Positions 15,642-22,103 of a stretch of DNA of 29,768 nt are shown one piece after another. The notes below the pieces were generated by a model. The model was not told where the DNA came from and made no database searches. It saw only the letters and a program-made list of their open reading frames with translations. This stretch comes from [Scytonema hofmanni] UTEX 2349 (GTDB taxonomy: Bacteria; Cyanobacteriota; Cyanobacteriia; Cyanobacteriales; Nostocaceae): contig NZ_ALWD01000161.1 of assembly GCF_000582685.1 (NCBI RefSeq), positions 1 through 29,768 of the forward strand. The letters run 5' to 3'. Position 1 is the first letter of the stretch, and every line of letters begins with the position of its first letter. The position numbers and the translations under genes were made by a program.

Positions 15642-16463
15642 TTAAAATTCAACTAAACGCGCTTCTAATTCTTCCCGCTTGATGTCGTTGTCTCTGTGAG
15701 AACCTTCTATCTCAAGTCTGATACGGTCATTCTTAGTGCCTTGTAGTTGGAACTTAAGCGCCCATTCATCCTCAATACCATGAGTGAGATTCATGGTTCC
15801 CTGTGTAGCTACACGTTGCTGATAAAGTAATTCTTCAGATTGCTCTAGTTTCGATTGTTCTGTCTGATATTTAACATCAGCTATCTCGTTTTTAACAACT
15901 TTAGTAGCTGTCTCAATGCCCACAGTAGAAAAGTCTACAAAGTCACCAATCAATCGGCATTGTTCACTTGCAACAGCAACGACTTTTCTACCTTGCTTAA
16001 TCTTCTCCAGACGAACTTCAAGCGCGTTATTCTGACGCTGGATTTTGAGTTTTTCACGGTTAGCATCAACCGCTTTCATCTCTGGGATATTTGCATCAGC
16101 CGAATATGGATCAGAGCCTAGCAAGTCTTGAATCGCAATTTCTTCTACCCCATATTCTGAGGCGATTTGAGAAGCTTTGCTTAATGATTGCTTGGAATTG
16201 TCGGTTACAGAACTGCTACCACCGTTTACGGCTTGTCTAACAGTTCTAGCAGCACGTTTTACTGTCTTCACTCCTTGGGCAACTGTGCGAACTCCATCGG
16301 CGATCGCTTCAACAGCGTCAACAGGTTTCTGGAAACGAGATTTTACCCTATCAAAAGCTTTTTCAGCGTTCTCATGGGATTGTTGCTCAACGCTCTTACC
16401 TTTTTCGGCGGCGTAGCGCTTGGAACCTGTGAGCGATCCGTTTTCTTTTTTTCGTACAGCCAT
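15642..16463 (-). CDS. Basic, coiled-coil hypothetical protein
   Basis: 273 residues. The N-terminus is basic and disordered (MAVRKKENGSLTGSKRYAAEKGK), followed by heptad-like helices (about 30-80, DAVEAIADGVRTVAQGVKTVKRAARTVRQAV), a Ser-rich linker and a long charged coiled coil (about 130-273). Hydrophobic positions repeat every 3-4 residues. There are no catalytic motifs. AAGGA lies 9 bases before the ATG. It lies 51 bp upstream of the membrane ATPase gene on the same strand and may be its partner, as both are coiled-coil proteins. The function is unknown. Confidence 0.6.
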   Translation of the reverse strand: MAVRKKENGSLTGSKRYAAEKGKSVEQQSHENAEKAFDRVKSRFQKPVDAVEAIADGVRTVAQGVKTVKRAARTVRQAVNGGSSSVTDNSKQSLSKASQIASEYGVEEIAIQDLLGSDPYSADANIPEMKAVDANREKLKIQRQNNALEVRLEKIKQGRKVVAVASEQCRLIGDFVDFSTVGIETATKVVKNEIADVKYQTEQSKLEQSEELLYQQRVATQGTMNLTHGIEDEWALKFQLQGTKNDRIRLEIEGSHRDNDIKREELEARLVEF

Positions 16464-16542
16464 GAGATAATATCCTTATGTTTCTATCTTTGATGGGGTG
16501 GAACTGTGGCAGGATTGATTAACGGTCTTTCCTGCCTACTAA

Positions 16543-16965
16543 TTATTTGCCTCTGAAATATTCAACTTTGTCTCTTATGATTTGACAGTATTCAGACTGC
16601 AAATCGTTATCGAGGCACTGTATTTTAGTGGGTGCAACTACGAATTTACCAACAGCAAAACAGGTACTTCCTATTAGAATTAGATGCCAGAAGAACCGGA
16701 TCACATCGACTAAGCTATCTCCTGATTTCTCTTTTAATTGATTTTGATACCGAACTGCTTTAAGCAAGAATTCCATCAATCGCAGTTCCTCACTAGCATC
16801 CGCACCAGCGCGAGTTTTACGGTAAGCATCCTGTTCCAACATTCGTAATTTTTCATCGGATTTTATTAGTCCTAGCTGATAGGTTTCACGGTCATGGTTA
16901 CGGCTTTCTTCAGCTAATCTGAAGTAGTAATCTGTGAGATTTTGCAGAGTTTTTAATGGTTGCAT
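16543..16965 (-). CDS. Hypothetical protein with one membrane span
   Basis: 140 residues. The first 80 are helical and charged (LTDYYFRLAEESRNHDRETY, then SEELRLMEFLLKAV). One hydrophobic segment follows (about 86-108, VIRFFWHLILIGSTCFAVGKFVVA). The short tail has two Cys (C116, C127). AGGT lies 8 bases before the ATG. It lies between the coiled-coil gene and the RHH gene on the same strand, consistent with one transcription unit. The product is probably an inner-membrane partner of the ATPase at 13275; that is inference from position only. Confidence 0.55.
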   Translation of the reverse strand: MQPLKTLQNLTDYYFRLAEESRNHDRETYQLGLIKSDEKLRMLEQDAYRKTRAGADASEELRLMEFLLKAVRYQNQLKEKSGDSLVDVIRFFWHLILIGSTCFAVGKFVVAPTKIQCLDNDLQSEYCQIIRDKVEYFRGK

Positions 16966-17015
16966 TGTTTTTACCTAATGTTTTGTCGATGAGTCGAAAG
17001 TTTTGTCTTTCATTG

Positions 17016-17303
17016 TTAGAAATCCTCAATTAAACTAGCCATTCTTGCGATGATTGGGTCTTGGGAGTAGTTGCGATCGCACTCCTGAGCAAACGTTTTA
17101 GTAGGCTCGAAAGTAGAAGTATCAAAGCTGTAGCCGATGGGCGCTTGTCGCGGTTGTGGTTGTGGCTTGTTGCCGAATTGGTAATTGAGTCCCTTGATAT
17201 CCAAAAGTAAATAATTCAAAACTTCTGAAATATCTGTAATTCCCATCTGTGAAGCCAAGGATTCTAAATAGGCTTGGTTATGTTTTTTGATTGAAATTCT
17301 CAT
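17016..17303 (-). CDS. Ribbon-helix-helix DNA-binding protein
   Basis: 95 residues from ATG 17301-17303, chosen because AAGGGTAA lies just upstream and the frame before it has no family-like sequence, although it stays open to 17408. The N-terminus MRISIKKHNQAYLESLASQMGITDISEVLNYLL has the strand-helix-helix plan of RHH proteins (strand 1-6, helices about 9-20 and 25-36). The rest is a Pro/Gln-rich linker (KPQPQPRQAPIG) and an acidic tail. It heads the minus-strand cluster that ends in the actin-like ATPase, so it could be the regulator or the centromere-binding adaptor (ParR-like role) of that cluster. Confidence 0.65.
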   Translation of the reverse strand: MRISIKKHNQAYLESLASQMGITDISEVLNYLLLDIKGLNYQFGNKPQPQPRQAPIGYSFDTSTFEPTKTFAQECDRNYSQDPIIARMASLIEDF

Positions 17304-17368
17304 AGTAAAATTACCCTTGTAGTACGTGAAAGCGGCGTGATACATACACGAAGCAGGAACACTCAAAG

Positions 17369-17395
17369 AGTCCGGTCTTCCAGTGCCGGACTTTT
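17369..17395 (+). terminator. Hairpin upstream of the RHH gene
   Basis: AGTCCGG/CCGGACT (17369-17375, 17386-17392) around a 10-base loop, followed by TTT (TTTT counting the stem's last T). It is weakly terminator-like to the right; to the left it would lie in the leader of the RHH mRNA and could attenuate it. Confidence 0.5.
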
Positions 17396-17987
17396 GGTTA
17401 AAATGCATTCAAGAGCGGCGATCGCTAAGAGAGATAGGTACAATCACTCTCTTTTGTGCCGGCTGGATGCCCGTTATTTGGCGGTTGATAGCCAAGACTG
17501 GTTAAGGCAATGCCTGCACTAATCAAAAAAACTGATAAAATTTTCATGGTTCTGGTTCTGATTGGGATTTGGACTAGACCGGGTAGAGTTTCTCAGGCGA
17601 TACCCGGTTCTCGTTTGACTAGCAATTATTTCAATTAGTTTTTAAAACTTTTTCGCAATTTCCTCTAATTGAAAAACATTTTGTTTGAAAATTTCTTGGG
17701 TTAGGCACGTATGTAACAGAATGTAAAATCGCTGAAAACCTTGCGGTTACTTCATTTCAGTTCATTTCTACCTACCTACCTACCTCCACGAACGCGATTA
17801 AATAACAAATGTTTCTCGGAAAATTTCTTAGCCTCCTCGTTTAAATAAAAAATGTTTCTCGAAAAATTTGTTGGCTAATACTTCACGAGCGCGATCGCTC
17901 TCTTGGGTAGTGAATAAGCATGAAAAATCAGGCACGGAACTGGTTTAAGTTCCCGCGTGGTAGGGGTTTTGAGGGTTAAATCAAAGA
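17396..17987. other. Divergent intergenic region with short direct repeats
   Basis: No gene is seen. It separates the leftward RHH/ATPase cluster from the rightward RHH cluster. It holds TACC repeated four times (17769-17784), two HIP1 sites (about 17417 and 17886), and a 31-base direct repeat with four or five differences, AAATGTTTCTCGGAAAATTT at 17807 and AAATGTTTCTCGAAAAATTT at 17850, 43 bp apart. A centromere or origin function is possible. Confidence 0.5.
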
Positions 17988-18023
17988 TACCACGTTATAC
18001 TCGTATGCGCGTATTACGTGGTA
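17988..18023. promoter_or_regulatory. 36-bp palindrome at the head of the plus-strand cluster
   Basis: TACCACGT...ACGTGGTA with 15 of 18 symmetric pairs complementary and no central spacer; the middle is CG-rich alternating DNA (TCGTATGCGCGTAT). A -10-like TATACT (17996-18001) lies inside the left half. It ends 41 bp before the RHH start codon, so the simplest reading is an autoregulatory operator. A telomere-resolution site is an alternative because a resolvase-like gene is present. Confidence 0.75.
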
Positions 18024-18064
18024 GAATAACCATAACATAAATGCGACAATACGAGGTAACGAGT

Positions 18065-18271
18065 ATGAGAGTGGATATGGCAAAGCATATTCCGCCAGGA
18101 AATGCGGAACTTAGCGTTTATATAAATAAGGAATTAAAGACCGATTTTAAATTGACTTGTGTAGCTCAAAACAAGTCAATGAGCGAGGTTATTGGCAATT
18201 TAATCAAACAATGGGTAGAATCTCAGCCCCAAAAACAGCCAACAAAAAATGAGAACAAGGACGCTGCATGA
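18065..18271 (+). CDS. Ribbon-helix-helix DNA-binding protein
   Basis: 68 residues from ATG 18065, preferred over the ATG at 18041 because GAGGT sits 7 bases before it. The core ELSVYINKELKTDFKLTCVAQNKSMSEVIGNLIKQWVE (about 16-53) is a textbook RHH: strand, helix, turn, helix. The tail is polar and Gln/Asn/Lys-rich. Such proteins repress their own promoter and often serve plasmid partition or copy control. The 36-bp palindrome upstream fits as its operator. Its stop overlaps the next ATG (ATGA 18268-18271), showing tight coupling. Confidence 0.75.
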   Translation: MRVDMAKHIPPGNAELSVYINKELKTDFKLTCVAQNKSMSEVIGNLIKQWVESQPQKQPTKNENKDAA

Positions 18272-18567
18272 CCATGACCGATGGAGAAGACAAGAGCGAT
18301 CGCCTAGACCGCATAGAGGCTATTTTGCTGACAACTGCTACCCAACAACAAACCAATACTTTTGTACTGGGTGAGGTTGCCAGCAAACTTGACCGCCTAA
18401 CTAGCCGTGTGGATCAAGTTGCTGCTGAAGTTGCCAACCTCAATGATATTTTGATGGCATCAATTGAAATTGCTGAAACCGACCGTCAGACTTTCCAAAC
18501 TGAGATTCGGCGTGTTTGGGAATACCTTGTAAGAGAAGGGGGGAACGGCAATAGTCCTCTGGCTTGA
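18268..18567 (+). CDS. Short coiled-coil protein, coupled to the RHH gene
   Basis: 99 residues. The sequence DRLDRIEAILLTTATQQQTNTF... LDRLTSRVDQVAAEVANLNDILMASIEIAETDRQTFQTEIRRVWEYL is a long heptad coiled coil (about 10-90) with no other motif. This kind of protein is common in cyanobacteria and of unknown role. Translation is coupled to the RHH gene by ATGA overlap. Its last codons lie within the stem of the hairpin at 18561-18595. It may oligomerise with the RHH protein. Confidence 0.6.
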   Translation: MTMTDGEDKSDRLDRIEAILLTTATQQQTNTFVLGEVASKLDRLTSRVDQVAAEVANLNDILMASIEIAETDRQTFQTEIRRVWEYLVREGGNGNSPLA

Positions 18568-18595
18568 TGGTTTAGAGCAGAAAAACCATCAAGCC
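18561..18595 (+). terminator. Terminator or attenuator hairpin
   Basis: A 13-bp perfect stem GGCTTGATGGTTT/AAACCATCAAGCC (18561-18573, 18583-18595) with a 9-base loop; it contains the stop codon of the previous gene. Only a weak T stretch follows. It separates the RHH/coiled-coil pair from the toxin-antitoxin pair. Confidence 0.7.
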
Positions 18596-18631
18596 GCACT
18601 TCTTCATTTATGCAATCAAAAAGAGTGATTT

Positions 18632-18835
18632 ATGGAAACCACAACCACTAAACAAGCATTGTTAAAAGCAATTTACGAAAAATTAGAACAGGCTTATGAA
18701 GACACTTTAGAAGATGTTCTAGAGCTATTAGATATTCGCAAAAAAGAAGATGAAGAGGATATGCAGGCTTTTGAGGATGCCAAAAATGAACCTAGAATAC
18801 CTTGGGAACAAGTACAGAAGGAACTGGGATTGTGA
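18632..18835 (+). CDS. Antitoxin of a RelBE/ParDE-like pair
   Basis: 67 residues. The N-terminal helix (ALLKAIYEKLEQAYEDTLEDVLELLDI) is followed by a strongly acidic linker (KKEDEEDMQAFEDAKNE) and a short C-terminal segment ending KELGL, the usual wrap-around part of small antitoxins. No HTH or RHH is evident, so autoregulation may need the toxin complex or another factor. Its TGA overlaps the toxin GTG by GTGA (18832-18835). The toxin identity is clearer than this one. Confidence 0.75.
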   Translation: METTTTKQALLKAIYEKLEQAYEDTLEDVLELLDIRKKEDEEDMQAFEDAKNEPRIPWEQVQKELGL

Positions 18836-19095
18836 CCTATCAAGTAGAGTTCACCAAAAAGGCATCTAAACAATTAGACAAATTATCAAAAGACTTACAA
18901 CTTCATATAAAAACCAAAGTCCAAGAGTTAGCTGATAACCCCCGTCCTAGTGGGGTTGTCAAACTGGAAAATAGCGATGATAGATATCGTATTCGTGTTG
19001 GTGATTACCGCGTATTGTACGAAATTCAAGATGATTTGTTGATAGTTTCAGTTATTAGAGTTGGTCATCGTAGAGAGGTTTATCGGAATGAATAA
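18832..19095 (+). CDS. RelE/ParE-superfamily toxin
   Basis: 87 residues from GTG 18832, chosen for the four-base GTGA overlap with the antitoxin stop; the frame is open further upstream but that stretch overlaps the antitoxin. It has the complete RelE pattern: a strand YQVEFTKKASKQLDKL, a two-helix region, RPSGVVKLENSDDRYRIRVGDYRVLYEI (about 40-67) and a last strand LLIVSVIRVGHRREVY. RelE members cleave mRNA on the ribosome; the basic residues of the sheet and the C-terminal RxxVY are present. It forms an operon with the antitoxin and overlaps the next gene by 8 bases. Confidence 0.88.
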   Translation: MTYQVEFTKKASKQLDKLSKDLQLHIKTKVQELADNPRPSGVVKLENSDDRYRIRVGDYRVLYEIQDDLLIVSVIRVGHRREVYRNE

Positions 19096-19330
19096 AACAA
19101 CTAGCCAGATAAGAGTTAACGAATTAATCCCAATGCTGACTGCTATAGGAGATCGCAACTGGGAACGTTTTAAAGAAGTTGAGAATCAATTTGTTGCCAT
19201 TCATGGTGTAGAAGCATGGGAAGATTTTTTTGCTTTGCGTCTCAAACCAGCGCTAGACAAAGAATCTGACAGATGGCTACTACAAATGTGGTGTAGTGAA
19301 GGCATTATTTCGGTCAAAAACGTAGCCTAG
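19088..19330 (+). CDS. Hypothetical protein between the toxin and the recombinase
   Basis: 80 residues from ATG 19088, which overlaps the toxin end by 8 bases; an upstream frame from 19061 is open but lies inside the toxin gene. The sequence is compact and helical (VNELIPMLTAIGDRNWERFKEVENQFVAIHGVEAWEDFFALRLKPALDKESDRWLL). No family is recognised. It lies in a tight unit with toxin upstream and the recombinase 14 bp downstream, so it may be an accessory factor of either. Confidence 0.55.
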   Translation: MNKTTSQIRVNELIPMLTAIGDRNWERFKEVENQFVAIHGVEAWEDFFALRLKPALDKESDRWLLQMWCSEGIISVKNVA

Positions 19331-19344
19331 CCAGCACAGGCAAA

Positions 19345-20004
19345 GTGAAAATCGACCGCCACGGGAAAGCAAAAATTTTGTCTCAGTCAGAAATCCAGCG
19401 GTTGTTTACCGATGGCTTGCTTACTACTAGGGACAAAACCCTGTGTGCTGTGATGCTTTACACCGCTTGCCGTGTCAAGGAGTGCGTAACCTTAAAAATT
19501 AAAGATGTGTACGATTCAAAAAGGAGAGTAAGACCCGAATTGATTATCCGCAAAGGCAACACCAAGGGTAAACTTGCTACCCGTACCATTCCGGTTTTAG
19601 ATGACTTGCGGCGGTACTTGTCAGTTTACGAGCCACCACTTTCTACTGATGGCTACCTTTTCCCTGGTCGATGGGGGCGGGGACATATCCATGAGGATTC
19701 TGCTGCTGTCATCTTTAGAGAAGGATGCAATCGGGCAGACATCGAAGGAGCTAGTACCCACAGTTGCCGTAGAACCGCGCTAACGCTGATGAGTAATGCT
19801 AGTATTCCACTGCGAGTGATTCAGGAAATTTCAGGACACCGTAACCTTGAGCAGCTGCAACGCTATCTTGAGGTGGAACCGAACCAGGTTCGGGGGGCTA
19901 TTGCTGCTTTGTCAATGCTGTCACCTGTGAATGATGCCAGCATCGGGAAATATGAATTTCCCGATGTAGACCCAACCATTGATAATTCGGGTGTGACACG
20001 CTGA
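19345..20004 (+). CDS. Complete tyrosine recombinase (phage-integrase family)
   Basis: 219 residues from GTG 19345. All catalytic residues are present: R43 in TACRVKE, a Lys in the RKGNTKGK hairpin (70-76), H139-x-x-R142 (THSCRR), H165 (SGHRNL) and the nucleophile Y174 (QRYLEV), nine residues after the last His as usual. It is short, lacking an N-terminal core-binding domain, like XerC/D-related mini recombinases on cyanobacterial plasmids. Likely role: resolving multimers or integrating cassettes. The C-half is nearly identical to the remnant at 9560-9871. No recombination sites have been identified nearby. Confidence 0.88.
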   Translation: MKIDRHGKAKILSQSEIQRLFTDGLLTTRDKTLCAVMLYTACRVKECVTLKIKDVYDSKRRVRPELIIRKGNTKGKLATRTIPVLDDLRRYLSVYEPPLSTDGYLFPGRWGRGHIHEDSAAVIFREGCNRADIEGASTHSCRRTALTLMSNASIPLRVIQEISGHRNLEQLQRYLEVEPNQVRGAIAALSMLSPVNDASIGKYEFPDVDPTIDNSGVTR

Positions 20005-20007
20005 TGC

Positions 20008-20160
20008 ATGGAATATTACAAGTTGGAGTGGTATCAGCACCCCGTTAGCGCGATCGATCTTCAGATGGGTGAGGCAACTGAAAATGGTTTTGTCTTGCTA
20101 GAGCCAAATATCCAAGTTTTTGAAAAAACCAAAGCCCGATCCGGTAGCGGTGTAGATTAA
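20008..20160 (+). CDS. Small ORF following the recombinase
   Basis: 50 residues (MEYYKLEWYQHPVSAI...), starting four bases after the recombinase stop and ending TAA 20158-20160. The composition (MEYYKLEWYQHP, then LLEPNIQVFEKTKA) is protein-like, and the close spacing suggests co-translation. It is short and unrecognised, so it could be a chance frame or the leftover of a larger gene. A HIP1-like GCGCGATCGAT lies inside it. Confidence 0.4.
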   Translation: MEYYKLEWYQHPVSAIDLQMGEATENGFVLLEPNIQVFEKTKARSGSGVD

Positions 20161-20403
20161 CAAATAAAATTTCAGCCGCTTAAATTGGATATTAATCAAA
20201 TTAATATTAAATTTAAATTTTTATTTGCATAATTTACATGTTGTTTGCCGTTAAACAAAGTTTGAAGAGATGGTTTATATTTGTTTTGCATTAATAGCTA
20301 ATTTTGTTGACTCATAATATTTCGTATTCAATTTTTCATGAATCCATCCTTGTCAAAATGATAAAATTTTAACTACACTCTAACAGAACTTCACAGGCGA
20401 ACT
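20161..20403. promoter_or_regulatory. AT-rich spacer with a possible promoter for the next gene
   Basis: Very AT-rich. A plausible promoter is TTGTCA (20350-20355), 18 bases, TACACT (20374-20379), about 25 bases before the start of the gene at 20404. No repeats stand out apart from TTAATATTAAATTTAAATTT-type runs near 20195. Confidence 0.35.
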
Positions 20404-21348
20404 ATGCTTACTATAACAGGAGTACACTGTAATACTTGTTTAGATATAGATTTAGTATTAAGACCTAACTTTGCAAAAGGTTGGTGCGATTTTGATTGGC
20501 ATAGAGTTGTACAAAGCTTGCCCACAGCCTCAAATAAAGAAATTATTGCTCAAATCATTTGTGATAGCCCAGATACAACAAGATTAGCTGAAGAACCTAT
20601 CACACTAGAAATATTAAATCATTGGTGCTTATTCAAAGACAACTGTGTTCGTATCGCCAAATGTTTTTTATCAGGGAAAGGCGAACCAGATGACCCTCTT
20701 TTAAGAGAAAAAGAAGATGAAATTATAGATACTTTTACTTATGAACATATCTGGCTAGAAACAGCTTTATATGAAGCATTCTGGCGTTTAATTAATACAA
20801 AAGGTGACAAGATTTTAAAGATATTAAAGCAGAACTGGAAAAATGCATTTTTCCAGTCGAATGTAGAACTAATGCAAGAGTTAATTCGAGAAGAGTTAGA
20901 TGAATCATTTTATGCAATAGTTCATTCAAAATTTTATCAGTACAATCCCAAGCTCGACAAAGAATTACAGATTTTGAATAGTCAGACCAACTTGCTAGAT
21001 AAAAATAATCGACGTAGGGAAAATTTAATTAGTCAGTTATATCCTCATACAAAATACGCTCTATGGAACGAAAGATTATGTTTAGTGCTAAATACTTTAG
21101 CTGAAAAAGGAGATGTTTTTGTTGATACCCATCTAGAAATCATTAAAGATATCAAGAGAGGATTAGCCAAGCTCAGTGTGAAGACACATTGCAACCCAAG
21201 CTATAAGCATCACAAGTTCCCCTTGCATACTTGGCAGGACGGACACATAAAATCCAACAAGTTGGTAGCTCTACCAACTCATCTACTGTTTAGCGACTTT
21301 GACACTCCCACGGCTATAGAAACGAGCAGTAGCGATGTTTCCAGTTAA
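20404..21348 (+). CDS. Hypothetical protein, helical, Cys/His-containing N-terminus
   Basis: 314 residues, not recognised. The N-terminus contains CNTC (C9, C12) and C28, a possible metal site, then mostly helical sequence (about 100-290) without catalytic motifs. The stretch KFYQYNPKLDKELQILNSQTNLLDKNNRRRENLISQLYP may be coiled coil. AGG lies about 10 bases before the ATG. The last 60 residues are odd: they run through two DNA hairpins (21260-21279 and 21306-21358), and the tail ETSSSDVSS is low complexity, so the gene's 3' end may have been extended over an older structured element. It lies between the recombinase and CyRepA units. Confidence 0.55.
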   Translation: MLTITGVHCNTCLDIDLVLRPNFAKGWCDFDWHRVVQSLPTASNKEIIAQIICDSPDTTRLAEEPITLEILNHWCLFKDNCVRIAKCFLSGKGEPDDPLLREKEDEIIDTFTYEHIWLETALYEAFWRLINTKGDKILKILKQNWKNAFFQSNVELMQELIREELDESFYAIVHSKFYQYNPKLDKELQILNSQTNLLDKNNRRRENLISQLYPHTKYALWNERLCLVLNTLAEKGDVFVDTHLEIIKDIKRGLAKLSVKTHCNPSYKHHKFPLHTWQDGHIKSNKLVALPTHLLFSDFDTPTAIETSSSDVSS

Positions 21349-21358
21349 AGCTGTGGGA
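21260..21358 (+). repeat. Two hairpins at the 3' end of the preceding gene
   Basis: AGTTGGTA/TACCAACT (21260-21267, 21272-21279, 4-base loop) and TCCCACGGCT/AGCTGTGGGA (21306-21315, 21349-21358, one G-T pair, 33-base loop), the second starting before and ending after the stop codon. The pair resembles the structured right ends of IS200/IS605-type elements, but no transposase or TnpB is present. Confidence 0.45.
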
Positions 21359-21507
21359 TTGTTCTTTCATCGGGACAAGTAACGCTTATAAACTACGCTT
21401 AACAATTCTTAAAAAAAGGACATCCTTGAAAAGTAGCAACTAATAGTTTTATCTTTGCTTAGTAAGGAAAGCAAATGACAGCCTTGAAACTTTCGGGTAG
21501 CGATTTT

Positions 21508-21636
21508 CATCTAGAAAAAACCAGATTCACTTAAGACACTTACCAAGAGATTTAGCTGATCTCACCAAGCCCAAAACTGCCAAAAGCAAGAAAAACTGTT
21601 CTTATCTTAAGTGAGTATTAAATTATTTTCTAGATG
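21508..21636 (+). ncRNA. Structured element in the CyRepA leader, possible copy-number control RNA
   Basis: Two nested exact inverted repeats, CATCTAGAAAA/TTTTCTAGATG (21508-21518, 21626-21636) and TCACTTAAGA/TCTTAAGTGA (21527-21536, 21605-21614), enclose a 68-base internal region. They would fold as one long stem with an internal loop. It lies 195 bp before the first gene of the CyRepA unit. Cyanobacterial rep genes of this family are reported to be controlled through their leader and an antisense RNA. The RNA is inferred from structure only. Confidence 0.5.
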
Positions 21637-21659
21637 TGTTTCGCGAACCAATAGTTAAA

Positions 21660-21721
21660 GGCTGTCCTACCACGGACAGCCGACATGCAAAAAGCGCCCA
21701 GACCGAGAAGAAGAGGCGCTT
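21660..21721 (+). promoter_or_regulatory. Tandem hairpins in the leader of the CyRepA unit
   Basis: GGCTGTCC/GGACAGCC (21660-21667, 21674-21681; 6-base loop) and AAGCGCC/GGCGCTT (21692-21698, 21715-21721; 16-base loop). No T-run follows. A third, weaker hairpin GTATTTC/GAAATAC lies at 21775-21798 before the AGGAGGT. Together with the element at 21508 they make a multi-hairpin 5' region suited to antisense or protein control. Confidence 0.65.
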
Positions 21722-21830
21722 CGTGTGAAAATTCAATTTCAACAATTGTAACACGGAGCGCTACAGATAATCAAGTATTTCTAGAAAAACCGAAATACAT
21801 TCATCGCTACTTCCAGCAGGAGGTAGCAGT

Positions 21831-22103
21831 ATGAAAATTTGCAAAGAATGCGGCGGTAATTTTCGATACAACGTCGTTAGCGATCGGCGTAGTGGATCGA
21901 AATACTTGCGATCTGGGTGTTGTGATTTAGCGATTCGCCCTTGCCCTAACCCGGAAGTTTTGATGCGATCGCCTCACATCAGCCAACATGAGCGCGATTA
22001 TCTAAATGGGCTTATTCCCCTACCCTGGTTCAGCGGTAAAGCTGTCGCTATGCTTTTGGAAATTGAAGGCAAAATCCAGCGGGCAACGGAGGTGGAAGCA
22101 TGA
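21831..22103 (+). CDS. Small Cys-rich (zinc-ribbon-like) protein coupled to CyRepA
   Basis: 90 residues. The N-terminus MKICKECGGNF has C4-x-x-C7, and SGCCDLAIRPCPNP adds C30, C31 and C38, so a small zinc ribbon is likely. The rest is helical (ISQHERDYLNGLIPLPWFSGKAVAMLLEIEGKI). A strong AGGAGGT (21818-21824) precedes the ATG by 7 bases, the best ribosome site in the window. The stop overlaps the CyRepA ATG (ATGA 22100-22103), so translation of the replication protein probably depends on this gene, which may act as a leader or a partner of Rep. Confidence 0.7.
   Translation: MKICKECGGNFRYNVVSDRRSGSKYLRSGCCDLAIRPCPNPEVLMRSPHISQHERDYLNGLIPLPWFSGKAVAMLLEIEGKIQRATEVEA

Noticed and set aside
15855..16493. 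Several plus-strand frames over the coiled-coil gene
   Set aside because: They are antisense shadows of the gene at 15642-16463, which has a ribosome site and a coherent coiled-coil pattern.
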